64,000 nt of DNA from Cordylochernes scorpioides (Eukaryota > Arthropoda > Arachnida > Pseudoscorpiones > Chernetidae). Position 1 is the first letter of the stretch. Each line of letters starts with the position of its first letter. Shown here in pieces: positions 31,817 through 42,707 of this stretch. The stretch covers positions 17,708,684-17,772,683 of the forward strand of contig CP092870.1 in assembly GCA_030710605.1 (NCBI GenBank), given 5' to 3'. The translations under genes were made by a program, and so were the position numbers. Under the pieces are notes generated by a model. The model was not told the origin of the DNA, did no database searches, and was given only the letters and a program-made list of their open reading frames with translations.

Positions 31817-34800
31817 GGTAGGATCCCTAAACCAACTGACTGTCAAACTTTTTCTAACCCCTAATGTATCATGCCCCTTTTTAATTGATACAGGCGCCAG
31901 CCTGAGTATAGTGCCATATAATATTTATCATAGGCTAAAAACCCACCTGCCTAATTTAACCCTTGAGGGACATTCACTACAACTCCAAACCCTAAACGGA
32001 TTTGCAAAAACCATGGGTAAACTATCTATCCCACTGACAATAGGACAAATATCACGAAAGGAGTATTTCCATGTAGTGAATGCACCATTACCATTCGGAA
32101 TTCTTAGTATCAATAGCCTCCATAAATTCAGATTAACCATAGATTTTAATAAATGCACTATACTCCAGCTGGGCGCCCCATTGTCTACCCTTTCCTACCA
32201 TTTTAATCATGTGTCCAATGTATGCACGTACTGGCAGTGTCAGGCGATGTCACAAAAAATTTTCCCCACATCCCAACTTTCCGCCTATGACAACCATTGC
32301 GTGCATTCATTGAGAAAACCCCACTTATCTACATGCCCCTTTTTCACTAAAGCCAATTGCCCTTTTTACATGCCCTCAAATAATCAAACCACAACAACTT
32401 CAACTTATGAACCTGCCCAAAACGCACCCACACAGCGGGACAACTCGCATACCAAAAACATAGGTGATCACACACCGTTGCACAACTCTCACATGACCAA
32501 CCCACACAACGAACTCGACACTCACACTAATACACAACAAAACCCTTTACCACATGCATACTACAACACAACACCTAACACTCATTATACACCACAGTTC
32601 ACAACACTTCTACAAAGGTACACTCACATTTTTTCACAGGACAAATTCAACGTACCATGCTTACGGATTCCACCAGTAAAAATACCCACGAATTCCGAAA
32701 AAATAATCACCATACGTCCATATCGTGTTCCGATATGTGACCAACAAGAAATCCGTAACCAAATACAACAAATGCTGGAGAACGGCATCATAGAGCAATC
32801 TTTTTCACCTTTCTCGAGCCCTGTCACCCTCGTCACTAAGCGCGACAAAACCAAACGGTTTTGTATCGATTATAGGAAGGTGAATGAGCTAATCAGCTCT
32901 GATGTCCATCCCCTCCCGAGAATCGAGGATATCCTAGACCGCCTCGCACAGGCCAAATATTTTTCCACGGCCGACATATCCTCTGCGTATTGGCAAGTCC
33001 CAATACACCCCGATTCTCGACCACTGTTAGCATTTGCCACCTTTGAAGGATTATACCAACCCACTCGATTACCTTTCGGGTTAAAAACCAGTCCTCAGAT
33101 TTACGAACGAGCCATAAGTCAGGTCCTACAGAGACACGGACTTGACTGTGTGGCACATTACTTTGATGATTTCATCATTTACTCCAACACATTGGAGGAA
33201 CATCAAAACCACCTGCGACAATTTTTCGCCTTTTGCGAAGCGGAGAAGTTACAACTTAACTTCGCAAAATGCGAATTTTTTAAGCAATCCATAAATTTTC
33301 TAGGGTACACCATCACAGCTGGTACAATTACACCACTTACACGCAATACCGACATCATCCACGCCATAAAACAACCACACAACCGAAAAACACTACAATC
33401 CTTCTTAGGCGCTGTGAACGTCTATAACAAATTCATTCCGGAATACGCTCGCTTGCGAGCACCACTCAACAATCTCCTCAAAAAGGACGTCGTGTGGAAC
33501 TGGAATGAAGCTTGTCAAGAGGCGTTCATTGACCTGAAAGGAAACCTCACACAACACCCCATTTTACACCTTTACAAAGAAGGTCTGCCATGCCAAGTGT
33601 ATTGCGATGCATCCACCCTCGGTATAGCAGGCATTCTCAAACAAGTTCACCCTGACGGAAACGTATACCCAGTTCAATATTTCAGCCGAACATTGCGCCC
33701 ACACGAGAAAAACTACTCCATCTCTGAACTTGAGTGCTTAGCAATCGTTGAGAGTGTGGAGAAGTTTCGCATCTATCTTATGGGCAGAAAATTTACTATA
33801 TTTTCTGACCATCACGCATTACAGTGGTTGAAAACCATCAAGAACCCGTCCGGCAGACTGTTTCGATGGAGTTTACGACTATCGAGTTACGAATATGAGG
33901 TCCGCTACATAAAGGGAAAACTACAATATGAAGCAGATCTCTTGTCCCGTAACCCGTTTTGTGGATTCTTGGACGCCACCCTTATCAGGACCCACCAATC
34001 TCCTCCATCGAAAGAGTCTAGTTTGACCATTGATCATAATGGATTACATACAGTTTCCCGAAAAGGTGTAACCAAGATTATACTTCCAAAACCACTCATA
34101 CAACAACTCTTACAAACAGTACACACACAATACAATCACCCCGGTATTTCCCAAATGTCACGAATTATCTCCACACAATATTACTGGCAAGGTATGTCAA
34201 AAGATATTAAACAAAAAGTTAAGACCTGTCCCACCTGCCAATTAACAAAACGTCCAGTAGGACCCACTTACGGAGAATTAAGTCAACCTCCGGAATCTAA
34301 AGAACCCTTCGACCTCTTATCTCTGGACACCATAGCAGGATTTGCCAAATATGGCAACACCAAGATATACCTCCATGTGGTAGTCGATCATTTTTCACGC
34401 TACGCGTGGGCTTTTCCATCTAAATCCACCAGTACCACCACCTACCAACAGGTACTTAAGCGAGTATTCCAGGATGGTTCTCCAAAACGCCTTCTTACGG
34501 ATAGAGCCCCTGCCTTCACTTCACCCAAATTTCGTAGTTTCCTACTTAATAGAAATATTCACCCATTGCTCACAACCAGCAACAATCCACAGGCCAACGG
34601 TCTATGTGAACGCCTGAACGCCACCCTCACGGGAAAACTGAGGTTATTACACCTAGAAAATCCTAAGGTCGCGTGGACCAAGTTGGTCAAGAAGGTTACA
34701 CTTATATATAACAAGACACCCCACTCTACCACAGGTTTTCCACCCATATACTTAATGTTTGGTATCCTACCCCCAGAAATCTCTAATCATAACACACCGT

Positions 34801-35780
34801 ACCCAGATATCGACAAAGCTAGAAAAATTGCACACACACGCACACAAAACAAACATTTACAAGACAAAAACACTTATGACCAACGACACAAGCAACCACA
34901 TTTCGAAGTAGGTGATCTAGTGTTAGTAAAATTATATCACCACCCAAATACAGGGAAACTTGCGCCATATTTCACAGGACCTCACACAATATTAGAAATT
35001 ATTTCACCAAATGTGGTCCGCATAGATCGACCAAATCAACCACTTCAAAGAGACACTGACACAATCCACGTCAACAAACTTAAACTGTATACAGAAAAAA
35101 TCCATTATATATCACCACCCGCCGTTAACACCTATCATATAAAACACAACCCCAATTACACGTTCCCTTTCAAACATTTAACACCCGAATTATTCCCAAC
35201 AGAGTCATTAAGGTTCAAACCCACCAGCAGCGAACCTTTCAGGCATTTAGACCCTGCCATTTTTGCAACAAGACGATTTACATCACTCTTCCCCGACGTT
35301 AAAAACTGCAAACCTGACAACCAGCTCAATCATATCACACCACTCCCTAAAGATATCAAACAGGAGAACTGCGAACCTACCAATCATTCAAATTCTACAA
35401 TTCATAAGGTTCAAGCAAATATTTCAGAGTCCCCAGTTACAAAAATATGGACGAACATGGGACAATATCCTATATTTCATCTGATTTTCATCCTTTGTTT
35501 GTTACTTCTGCCATACAACTGTATTCCAATTTTATTCATCAATTACTTGTTTATCTATACCATGCCCGCTCGTAAAATCTTCGAACTACAAGAGGTAGTT
35601 TTTAATTTAGGACAAGCATTTTTTAATTTTGGACAAACAGTTTTTCATTGTGGACAAGCAATTCTTCATTGTGGACAAGCAATTCTTCATTGTGGACAAG
35701 TATTTATGAAACTTCTCATAATTTTAGGAACCATCTTCGCAGAAAATTTAAATAAACTCCGAAGAGATAGCAATAACTGA
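31536..35780 (+). CDS. pol: Gypsy-1 Pol polyprotein with C-terminal membrane and repeat extension
   Basis: Uninterrupted frame of 1414 codons; the first roughly 90 overlap gag and the Met at 31536 is probably not used. Protease motif FLIDTGAS near residue 117. RT spans about 370-640, with the YFDD catalytic motif near 541. RNase H spans about 680-800, with CDAS. Integrase has the HHCC finger (HTQYNHPG to CPTCQ, 860-900) and the DDE triad near 929, 988 and 1025, followed by a GPY/F-like YFTGPHTI near 1146. Beyond the integrase about 230 further residues follow. They include a strongly hydrophobic segment (about 1308-1340) and then 8-residue repeats ending in GQ (FNLGQ, FNFGQ, FHCGQ, LHCGQ). 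Such a tail is not usual for Pol. It could be an env-like or membrane-anchoring extension. Confidence 0.93.
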   Translation: MYRQRDPEKINHPQCRVRTTAHPDAQVHGMHLFRRPTASSAARDTGTANADVDQSRRPTKKSGQCKQSQNHQFRLHHNQVKPETPQPDSPFETEVGSLNQLTVKLFLTPNVSCPFLIDTGASLSIVPYNIYHRLKTHLPNLTLEGHSLQLQTLNGFAKTMGKLSIPLTIGQISRKEYFHVVNAPLPFGILSINSLHKFRLTIDFNKCTILQLGAPLSTLSYHFNHVSNVCTYWQCQAMSQKIFPTSQLSAYDNHCVHSLRKPHLSTCPFFTKANCPFYMPSNNQTTTTSTYEPAQNAPTQRDNSHTKNIGDHTPLHNSHMTNPHNELDTHTNTQQNPLPHAYYNTTPNTHYTPQFTTLLQRYTHIFSQDKFNVPCLRIPPVKIPTNSEKIITIRPYRVPICDQQEIRNQIQQMLENGIIEQSFSPFSSPVTLVTKRDKTKRFCIDYRKVNELISSDVHPLPRIEDILDRLAQAKYFSTADISSAYWQVPIHPDSRPLLAFATFEGLYQPTRLPFGLKTSPQIYERAISQVLQRHGLDCVAHYFDDFIIYSNTLEEHQNHLRQFFAFCEAEKLQLNFAKCEFFKQSINFLGYTITAGTITPLTRNTDIIHAIKQPHNRKTLQSFLGAVNVYNKFIPEYARLRAPLNNLLKKDVVWNWNEACQEAFIDLKGNLTQHPILHLYKEGLPCQVYCDASTLGIAGILKQVHPDGNVYPVQYFSRTLRPHEKNYSISELECLAIVESVEKFRIYLMGRKFTIFSDHHALQWLKTIKNPSGRLFRWSLRLSSYEYEVRYIKGKLQYEADLLSRNPFCGFLDATLIRTHQSPPSKESSLTIDHNGLHTVSRKGVTKIILPKPLIQQLLQTVHTQYNHPGISQMSRIISTQYYWQGMSKDIKQKVKTCPTCQLTKRPVGPTYGELSQPPESKEPFDLLSLDTIAGFAKYGNTKIYLHVVVDHFSRYAWAFPSKSTSTTTYQQVLKRVFQDGSPKRLLTDRAPAFTSPKFRSFLLNRNIHPLLTTSNNPQANGLCERLNATLTGKLRLLHLENPKVAWTKLVKKVTLIYNKTPHSTTGFPPIYLMFGILPPEISNHNTPYPDIDKARKIAHTRTQNKHLQDKNTYDQRHKQPHFEVGDLVLVKLYHHPNTGKLAPYFTGPHTILEIISPNVVRIDRPNQPLQRDTDTIHVNKLKLYTEKIHYISPPAVNTYHIKHNPNYTFPFKHLTPELFPTESLRFKPTSSEPFRHLDPAIFATRRFTSLFPDVKNCKPDNQLNHITPLPKDIKQENCEPTNHSNSTIHKVQANISESPVTKIWTNMGQYPIFHLIFILCLLLLPYNCIPILFINYLFIYTMPARKIFELQEVVFNLGQAFFNFGQTVFHCGQAILHCGQAILHCGQVFMKLLIILGTIFAENLNKLRRDSNN

Positions 35781-37518
35781 AAAGATGACCAAACAATGTC
35801 GGAGAAATCACGCTCCAAAAACAAGATCTGAGCCGCACCAAAAATAATAGACGGCAGGAAACGAGAATTTGAGACACCACGACGGAAGCGTAGTTCGCAG
35901 CGATAAATTCGGCCTCTGTAAACAAAGCGGAGCGCCCTCGTCCGATCTCCAATTTCATTCCCTCTCGTTTGCCCGACACACCCCACTTCCGTATCTCTAA
36001 TTACAATGAGAAGATCCCCTATTGAGGTCGACTGGGAACCTCACTATGCCACCGGTTTTGATTCCAGTTCGAGTCTACATATCGATTTTTACCAACCAAT
36101 TACACATCCACGAAACAACACCTAGAACTAGCTCACACATCTCTTACACAACCGACTTCTAACATTTTTCACAACACACACACAAAGACAAAAAATTACA
36201 CATAAAGGTTATATAGATTTCCATGTCTCCTGTACACACAGCATAAACGCACTTGAGGGCTAGAATCACGTTTTTCACCTAAGTGTCACTACAGATGAGA
36301 CAAAAAATTTATAGGGCATAATTGAGCAAGTAAAACATTTATAGGGCAAAATGGAGCAACCAATACATGTAGATCAGGGCATGAAGATACCAAAGGGTTC
36401 CAACCAATACACCTTATTTTTCATATCAATCATTTTCATTATTTTCTCTCAATTAAAATTTAAATATTTAATCAATTTAGCAATTTATTCAACTTATTAT
36501 CAATTTTAATCATTAACTATCATTTTATTTACCAATTAGTTTATATTATCATTTTCATTTATCAATTATCATTCTATTTACCACTTGACTTATATTGCCA
36601 CAACTCAATTATCAACGAAAACTCACTGACTTTCGATTAAACTAAAAACATTAAATCACCCTTTGTTGTTGAAATCTTTTTATTTTTCATTTTTCTTTTT
36701 TCCAAGCACTCTACTTTGATTTCGCTCAAAAAACTTTTATTTTATTTTTATTTTTTGATTTCTCAAAAGACCTAATAGAATTCCCTCGGTCTCCATTCCC
36801 AATTCCGAGCTAGAATATAATTAGGCATTTTTCCTTTTTTTTCTCACCACGCACCAAGCATTCACTTTGATTTCTTCCAACTTTTTATTTTTATTTTACT
36901 TTGATTTCTCAAAAGACCTTATGAAATTTCCTCGAATTCCTTTCCAAAATTCAAGCAAAAAAGTAATTAGGCATTTTTCCTTTTTTTTCTCACCACGCAC
37001 CAAGCATTCACTTTGATTTCTTCCAACTTTTTATTTTTTTATTTTTGATTTCTCAAAAGACCTAATAGAATTCCTTCGATTTCATTCCCAATTTCGAGCT
37101 AGAATATGGTTAGGCATTTTTCTTTTTTTTTTTTCTCACCATTCAACCAAACACATTCAATTTTGATTTCATTCAACTATTTTTATATTATTTTTATTTT
37201 GATTTCAAAGCCTAAATAGAACCCCCTCGAATTCATTTCTTAACTCGAGTAGAATTCGTTTAGGCGCATTTTCTTTTCTTTTAATCCACTATGTACCATA
37301 ACATTCCTTGATTTCTTACAATTAAAAATTTTTGATTTCTATTAATTATACTCAACCTATATCATCAACACCATTCTATTTTACTTTTATATTACCAGCA
37401 ATGTTTGTATATAGCCCCTCCATACCCACAACTAATTTTCCCACAAAATTATTTTTCACTTTACAGAATTCTCTCAGGCTAACCCCTTCTTGAATTCTTC
37501 ACATGTAGGGGGCGCATC
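35781..37518 (+). other. Gypsy-1 3' non-coding region with tandem T-rich repeats
   Basis: No frame of note. From about 36660 to 37270 a unit of roughly 120-130 bp is repeated four to five times. It contains ttttctcaccacgcaccaag, ctttgatttcttccaac, tgatttctcaaaagaccta and gagctagaata. A purine-rich string (gtaggggg) precedes the 3' LTR and may act as the polypurine tract. Confidence 0.75.
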
Positions 37519-38281
37519 TGTCATAATTTGTATATAATTAAACGCAACCCCGACCCACTATGTATATATCATGTATGATTTTCAAAGACTTAATAAAGAA
37601 CAAGGTAACTGGAGGAAAGAAAGTAACAAAAGATATAGGAAGTAAGAATAAAGCTGGCACGACTATTCTCGGCACCCCTGTGTCAACATTGCAGGGGCAG
37701 AGACCGGTCGTCTCTAGTGACCGCAGAAGTTATTTTAGCCAAGATGCACTCAATACTTCCGGCAAAAACAGGACGTATCTAATATCCGTCGAAGCTATAA
37801 GCGTCAAGATACCCAATACTTCCTGACGAAATCGGATATACCAGGCAGGCCATCTTTCATCAAGGAGAGCCGCCGGCCAATTAGGGAGGAACCACTAAGT
37901 AGGTCAACCAATAGGAAAACACCATGTGATCATATCTCAACCAATCAGAGAGAAACTGAAGCTTGGTGTTAAATCGAAAAGCAAGAAATGTCAGTTACGC
38001 TTTGGCTCCCAAGGAGGTGACATCGGCTCTAGACCTCTCCCCCTCTGCTCATCCCACAGCTAAGTACAATCACCGCCATGTGATCAGCTAATTAATAAGT
38101 CAAATCGCTCAGCTCTTATCAAGCTTTCTTTCCTCCAACCCGTTGCCTTTATTTTCAAACTCAATCACGTGTCCTGATTATTCCTAACTGTATGCTGCAA
38201 CTTCCACTCAAACGGCTGCGCTTCAACCAAATCTCACCATTCGCATCCAACAATAAGAAACCCCGCAACGATATTGCCACA
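37519..38281 (+). repeat. Gypsy-1 3' LTR
   Basis: Same 763-bp length as the 5' LTR, with one base difference noticed. Ends ...gccaca before (ta)n. Confidence 0.93.
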
Positions 38282-38285
38282 TATA

Positions 38286-38910
38286 TATATTGCCTCAATT
38301 AGTCGAAGAGTCTTAAAAGTGTTCTAACATGCCCAAGACTACAAAGAAAAGAGTGATATAAGTTCGAGCCTATGATGTGGAATTGCCAAAGGAATATAAG
38401 GTGACGCCCCCGGACGATCTATGTCATAAGTGAAGTCTGCCATGATCACCCATCTACTAAAGGACAAGACAGAAAACTTGGCGAGAGTGATAAACATCAA
38501 TCTATCTCTTGTAAAAATTTGCTTCTTCAACTCAGAATATTTTCTTACCGTTCGAGGAATCAGAAGTTAAAGTTAGCGAATAAATTGTGAGAGTTTTACT
38601 TCCTTCTAACATTCCCTATACAAAGTGCTAATGGGTCGCGATTGGACCAACCGTTTGATGACATGTAGCTGTTCCTCAAACATTGGAGAATTGTGGTTCA
38701 ACAAGAATTAACGTAAAGAAATGAATGATCTTACCAATAGAAGGTGACATAAATGACGAGAAGTATTTAAACAATAGGTTGACAGCCTTAATACTCCAGA
38801 TAAAAAACTTATGTAATCGACTTCAAATTTTGGGAAGTGAGCGATGATTGAATCCAATTCAATCCACCAGTTTGCTAAAACTATTGTATCTGAAATATAA
38901 GTGCAAAAAT
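38286..38910. other. No gene recognised
   Basis: AT-rich. The minus frames at 38339-38530 and 38708-38926 have no motif. Confidence 0.5.
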
Positions 38911-38914
38911 TGTG

Positions 38915-39458
38915 CGAATTGTGCAATTAGCATTATGAATGGATTGATACAAATTATTCATAATAATAGCTTTTTCTTCCCCAATTATTGTTGTAAATAT
39001 TTCCCTTGGGTTTTTGAATAAAGATTGAATTTGAATAAAGATAAAAATATTTTAAGTAATTATTTTAAATGCAGAGCTTCTTTTATTAAAATTTCAACGC
39101 TATAAAAGAAACTCTGCAGATATTTATATCTATATTTGAATACAATTATTTTATGTTGAATCTGCTTACATAGTCTGTACATGAAGGCATACTATTAGCG
39201 ATGGTTCCCAAAGAAATTTTGGGTAGATGCTTCTCTCTATAATTGTAGAAATTTCACACATATTTCTCTCATATTCGAACATTACACTAAAAGACAGAAC
39301 AGAAAATACAACATAGCCAGAGAGACAGCATAAATAAACACATAGCATACTCAGTAAGTTTTAACAAGGGAAATATTTACAACAATAATTGGCGAAGAAA
39401 ATGCTATTATTATGAATCATTTGTATCAATCCATTCATAATGCTAATTACACAATTCG
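38915..39458. repeat. Inverted repeat with 94-bp arms beside the LINE remnant
   Basis: 38915-39008 and 39365-39458 are reverse complements with only a few mismatches, separated by about 356 bp. The right arm overlaps the LINE reading frame that starts near 39412. The left arm is therefore an inverted copy of LINE sequence, as produced by inversion during target-primed reverse transcription or by a later foldback event. Confidence 0.75.
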
Positions 39459-39540
39459 TACTATTTTTTCAAACGAAATACCTACACAGTTTCATCTAAA
39501 TTTTATAGTCACTCAATTTGACACATCACACGGCCAGAAA
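39412..39540 (+). pseudogene. LINE ORF2 C-terminal fragment, part 1 (split by Helitron)
   Basis: 43 codons reading ...HLNFIVTQFDTSHGQK up to 39540. The frame resumes exactly at 41024, after the Helitron. Together they match the typical end of a Jockey/R1-type ORF2. Confidence 0.7.
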
Positions 39541-41023
39541 TCTACTTATATAATTGCCTTATTCTGTCTGTCTGTCTGTAAGTCTGAAGCTCACGGATAG
39601 AATGCGCGCCCATTGGCTGCCAGGGAACACGTGTCATCCCTGCCCCCCTCTAGACAACCCTGTTATCAGCAGTGTGTTACATCCACCTGTCTATAGCGGC
39701 CATTCTAGACAACCCTGTTATCAGCAGTGTGTTACATCCACCTGTCTATACAGGTCACCCTGTCTATAGCGGCCACTCTAGACACCCCTGTTATCAGCTG
39801 TGTGATACATCCACCTGTCTATACAGACCACCCTGTATATAGCGGCCATTCTAGATAACCCTGTTATCAGCTGTGTGATACATACACCTGCCTATACAGA
39901 CCACCCTGTATATAGCGGCCATTCTAGACAACCCTGTTATCAGCTGTGCGATACATCCACCTGTCTTTACAGACCACCCTGTTTATAGCGGCCACTCTAG
40001 ACAACCCTGTTATCAGCTGTGTGATACATCCACCTGTCTATACAGACCACCCTGTCTATAGCGGTCACTCTAGGCAACCCTGTTATCATCAGTGTGTTAC
40101 AATCACCTGTCTATACAGACCACCCTGTCTATAGCGGGCACTTCAGGCAACCCTATTATCAGCAGTGTGATACATACACCTGTCTATACAGACCACCCTG
40201 TCTATAGCGGCCACCCTAGACAACCCTGTTATCGGCTGTGTGATACATACACCTGTCTATAGCGGCCACTCTAGACAACCCTGTTATTAGCAGTGTGTTA
40301 CATCCACCTGTCTATACAGACCACCCTGTCTATAGCGACCACTCTAGACAACCCTGTTATCAGCTGTGTGATACATCCACCTGTCTATACAGACCACCCT
40401 GCTATCATCAGTGTGTTACATACACCTGTCTATACAGACCACCCTGTCTATAGCGGTCATTTTAGGCAACCCTGTTATCAGCAGTGTGATACATACACCT
40501 GTCTATACAGACCACCCTGTCTATAGCGACCACTCTAGACAACCCTGTTATCAGCAGTGTGATACATACACCTGTCTATACAGACCACCCTGTCTATAGC
40601 GGCCATCCTAGACAACCCTGTTATCGGCTGTGTGATACATACACCTGTCTATAGCGGCCACTCTAGACAACCCTGTTATCAGCTGTGTGATACATCCACC
40701 TGTCTATACAGACCACCCTGTCAATAGCGGTCGTTTTAGGCAACCCTGTTATCATCAGTGTGTTACAATCACCTGTCTATACAGACCACCCTGTCTATAG
40801 CGGTCACTTCAGGCAACCCTGTTATCAGCAGTGTGATACATACACCTGTCTATACAGACCACCCTGTCTATAGCGGCCACCCTAGACAACCCTGTTATCG
40901 GCTGTGTGATACATACACCTGTCTATACAGACCACCCTGTCTATAGCGACCACCCAAGACAACGTGTTTAAAATATATTCGCACTCGGGTAAACCCCGGG
41001 CGTTGCCCGGGCCATTCGTCTAG
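39541..41023 (+). mobile_element. Non-autonomous Helitron
   Basis: 5' end TCTACTTATA after a host A. The 3' end is a GC hairpin (CCCGGGC, GTT, GCCCGGG at 40995-41011), then 8 nt and CTAG, followed by a host T. Helitrons insert between A and T without duplication. Removing 39541-41023 restores one LINE reading frame across the site, which fixes both ends to the base. The interior is mostly a minisatellite, and no Rep/helicase is encoded. A second Helitron with a near-identical 3' end is at 62700-63416. Confidence 0.92.
39645..40970 (+). repeat. Minisatellite of about 73 bp inside the Helitron
   Basis: About 18 units built from caaccctgttatcagc, gtgatacatccacctgtcta, tacagaccaccctgtctat and agcggccactctaga. 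Some units lack the tacagaccaccctgtctat segment, so lengths vary. The short frames it produces are not genes. Confidence 0.92.
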
Positions 41024-41170
41024 TACTTACATAAAAGAGGTCTATCAGAAACACCAAATTGTTCCTACGGAGAAACTGAACAAACTGCTCTTCACCTTAT
41101 CTATGACTGTCCGAACATTTGTAAATATTTTATTGTAAGTTCTAATTTGTTTGCTGATTTGTTTCCTCTG
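41024..41170 (+). pseudogene. LINE ORF2 C-terminal fragment, part 2
   Basis: Continues the frame of 39412-39540: YLHKRGLSETPNC, then a TEQTALHLIYDCP motif, the conserved C-terminal pattern of R1/Jockey-type ORF2, and a stop at 41168-41170. A bulged GC-rich hairpin (41174-41198, ggcgcg and cgcgcc) follows in the 3' untranslated region. Confidence 0.75.
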
Positions 41171-41199
41171 TAATAGGCGCGGATATTTTAATATCGCGC

Positions 41200-41600
41200 C
41201 TGGGGTTGATTAATAGATTAATTAAAAAATAATACTCAGTAAGTAGAGAATGGAATTTTGCTATTTTCTCTCCTATACAGTACCTTATACGTCTATAGCT
41301 GGAACAAGCCTCAACATTCTGTATTTGTAATTGCTCCACGTCAATTGTCAAATCCATTGTTTTATAACTGTGTTGCATATATCCATGAATCTGACACACA
41401 TATATATATGGACAATCATATCACTCGTGGTGAGGCTGCTAGAGTGAAAAATGATGATGAAACAACTCGGAAAGGACCGGATATTCAACAATTTCAACGG
41501 TATTTAGTATTTCAATCTGTATTCTAAAGGTTAAAAACATGAATAAAATCGCCAAATATTCAGTTTTTTCGTTTATTTAAAAAAACAGTGTATCTCACTA
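41200..41600. other. No gene recognised
   Basis: AT-rich flank. The frames on both strands (41142-41399 and 41258-41527) show no motif. Confidence 0.45.
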
Positions 41601-41757
41601 TATATATATATATATATAAAAAATGGCATATCCTGACCAGGAGCACATGTGCTTTACAGAAGGCAGAGCGCCATCTGGTGGAACAGAAATCAACTAAACA
41701 TTGATTTAGCCTGTTCCCTGATATTTGGCCAACCCAATTTCTTGATAAATCAAGAAA

Positions 41758-41811
41758 AGCCATCCACGAACGCGTTTCGCGCTTTTGGCGCTCGTCAGCG
41801 TGGAGTAGGCT
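41758..41811 (-). ncRNA. Type I hammerhead ribozyme, left arm
   Basis: Identical in core to the copy at 42115-42168, read on the minus strand: CTGACGA at 41798-41792, GAAA at 41778-41775, and cleavage predicted between 41769 and 41768. Confidence 0.85.
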
Positions 41812-42114
41812 GAACCATTGCGACCAAAAAATATTTTTTGGTCCCAATGGCTTCCCGAAAAATCAAGAAATGGGTATTTATGGCCAAACTTGCGTAAATA
41901 CGCTTAGCACATTAAAAAACGAAAGAAAAAAATAAAAGATAAAAAGATCAGGTGTTGAAATCAATATAAAAAATGGCATATCCTGACCAGGAGCACATGT
42001 GCTTTACAGAAGGCAGAGCGCCATCTGGTGGAATCAGTTTGGCCATAAATACCCATTTCTTGATTTTTCGGGAAGCCATTGGGACCAAAAAATATTTTTT
42101 GGTCGCAATGGTTC

Positions 42115-42168
42115 AGCCTACTCCACGCTGACGAGCGCCAAAAGCGCGAAACGCGTTCGTGGATGGCT
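42115..42168 (+). ncRNA. Type I hammerhead ribozyme, monomer 1
   Basis: Stem I is TCCACG (42122-42127) with CGTGGA (42158-42163), extended by AGCC (42115-42118) with GGCT (42165-42168) across an internal loop. Core CTGACGA is at 42128-42134. Stem II is GCGC/GCGC around CAAAA, and GAAA is at 42148-42151. Stem III has two pairs within ACGCGT. U17 is at 42157, so cleavage falls between 42157 and 42158. Every catalytic core position is conserved. The very short stem III suggests that cleavage may be best in a dimeric context, as known for Penelope and newt ribozymes. Confidence 0.88.
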
Positions 42169-42464
42169 TTTCTTGATTTATCAAGAAATTGGGTTGGCCA
42201 AATATCAGGGAACAGGCTAAATCAATGTTTAGTTGATTTCTGTTCCACCAGATGGCGCTCTGCCTTCTGTAAAGCACATGTGCTCCTGGTCAGGATATGC
42301 CATTTTTTATATTGATTTCAACACCTGATCTTTTTATCTTTTATTTTTTTCTTTCGTTTTTTAATGTGCTAAGCGTATTTACGCAAGTTTGGCCATAAAT
42401 ACCCATTTCTTGATTTTTCGGGAAGCCATTGGGACCAAAAAATATTTTTTGGTCGCAATGGTTC

Positions 42465-42518
42465 AGCCTACTCCACGCTGACGAGCGCCAAAAGCGCGAA
42501 ACGCGTTCGTGGATGGCT
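42465..42518 (+). ncRNA. Type I hammerhead ribozyme, monomer 2
   Basis: Exact repeat of monomer 1, 350 bp downstream. A transcript through both would release a 350-nt RNA. Confidence 0.88.
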
Positions 42519-42707
42519 TTTCTTGATTTATCAAGAAATTGGGTTGGCCAAATATCAGGGAACAGGCTAAATCAATGTTTAGTTGATTTCTGTTCCACCA
42601 GATGGCGCTCTGCCTTCTGTAAAGCACATGTGCTCCTGGTCAGGATATGCCATTTTTTATATTGATTTCAACACCTGATCTTTTTATCTTTTATTTTTTT
42701 CTTTCGT

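Larger units (their letters stand above)
30094..38281 (+). mobile_element. Gypsy-1: complete, young Ty3/gypsy retrotransposon
   Basis: 763-bp LTRs flank gag, pol and a long non-coding 3' region. I noticed one difference between the LTRs (gactaaag against gaataaag), so insertion was recent. The element sits in a TA run. tata at 30090-30093 and 38282-38285 is the probable target duplication, and its exact length is ambiguous within (TA)n. Domain order PR-RT-RH-IN and the YFDD and GPY/F motifs place it in Ty3/gypsy (Metaviridae). The pol frame is uninterrupted, so the copy may be functional. Confidence 0.95.

Noticed and set aside
30135-37826. An 88-codon frame present in both Gypsy-1 LTRs
   Set aside because: It lies wholly within LTR sequence and is not kept in the diverged LTR at 63459.
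39645-40970. CRISPR-like array
   Set aside because: Repeats are about 73 bp with no unique spacers and lie inside a Helitron in animal DNA. It is a minisatellite.
41560-42665. 78-95 codon frames repeated in each hammerhead monomer
   Set aside because: They cover the ribozyme itself and show no domain. Duplicated only by monomer repetition.
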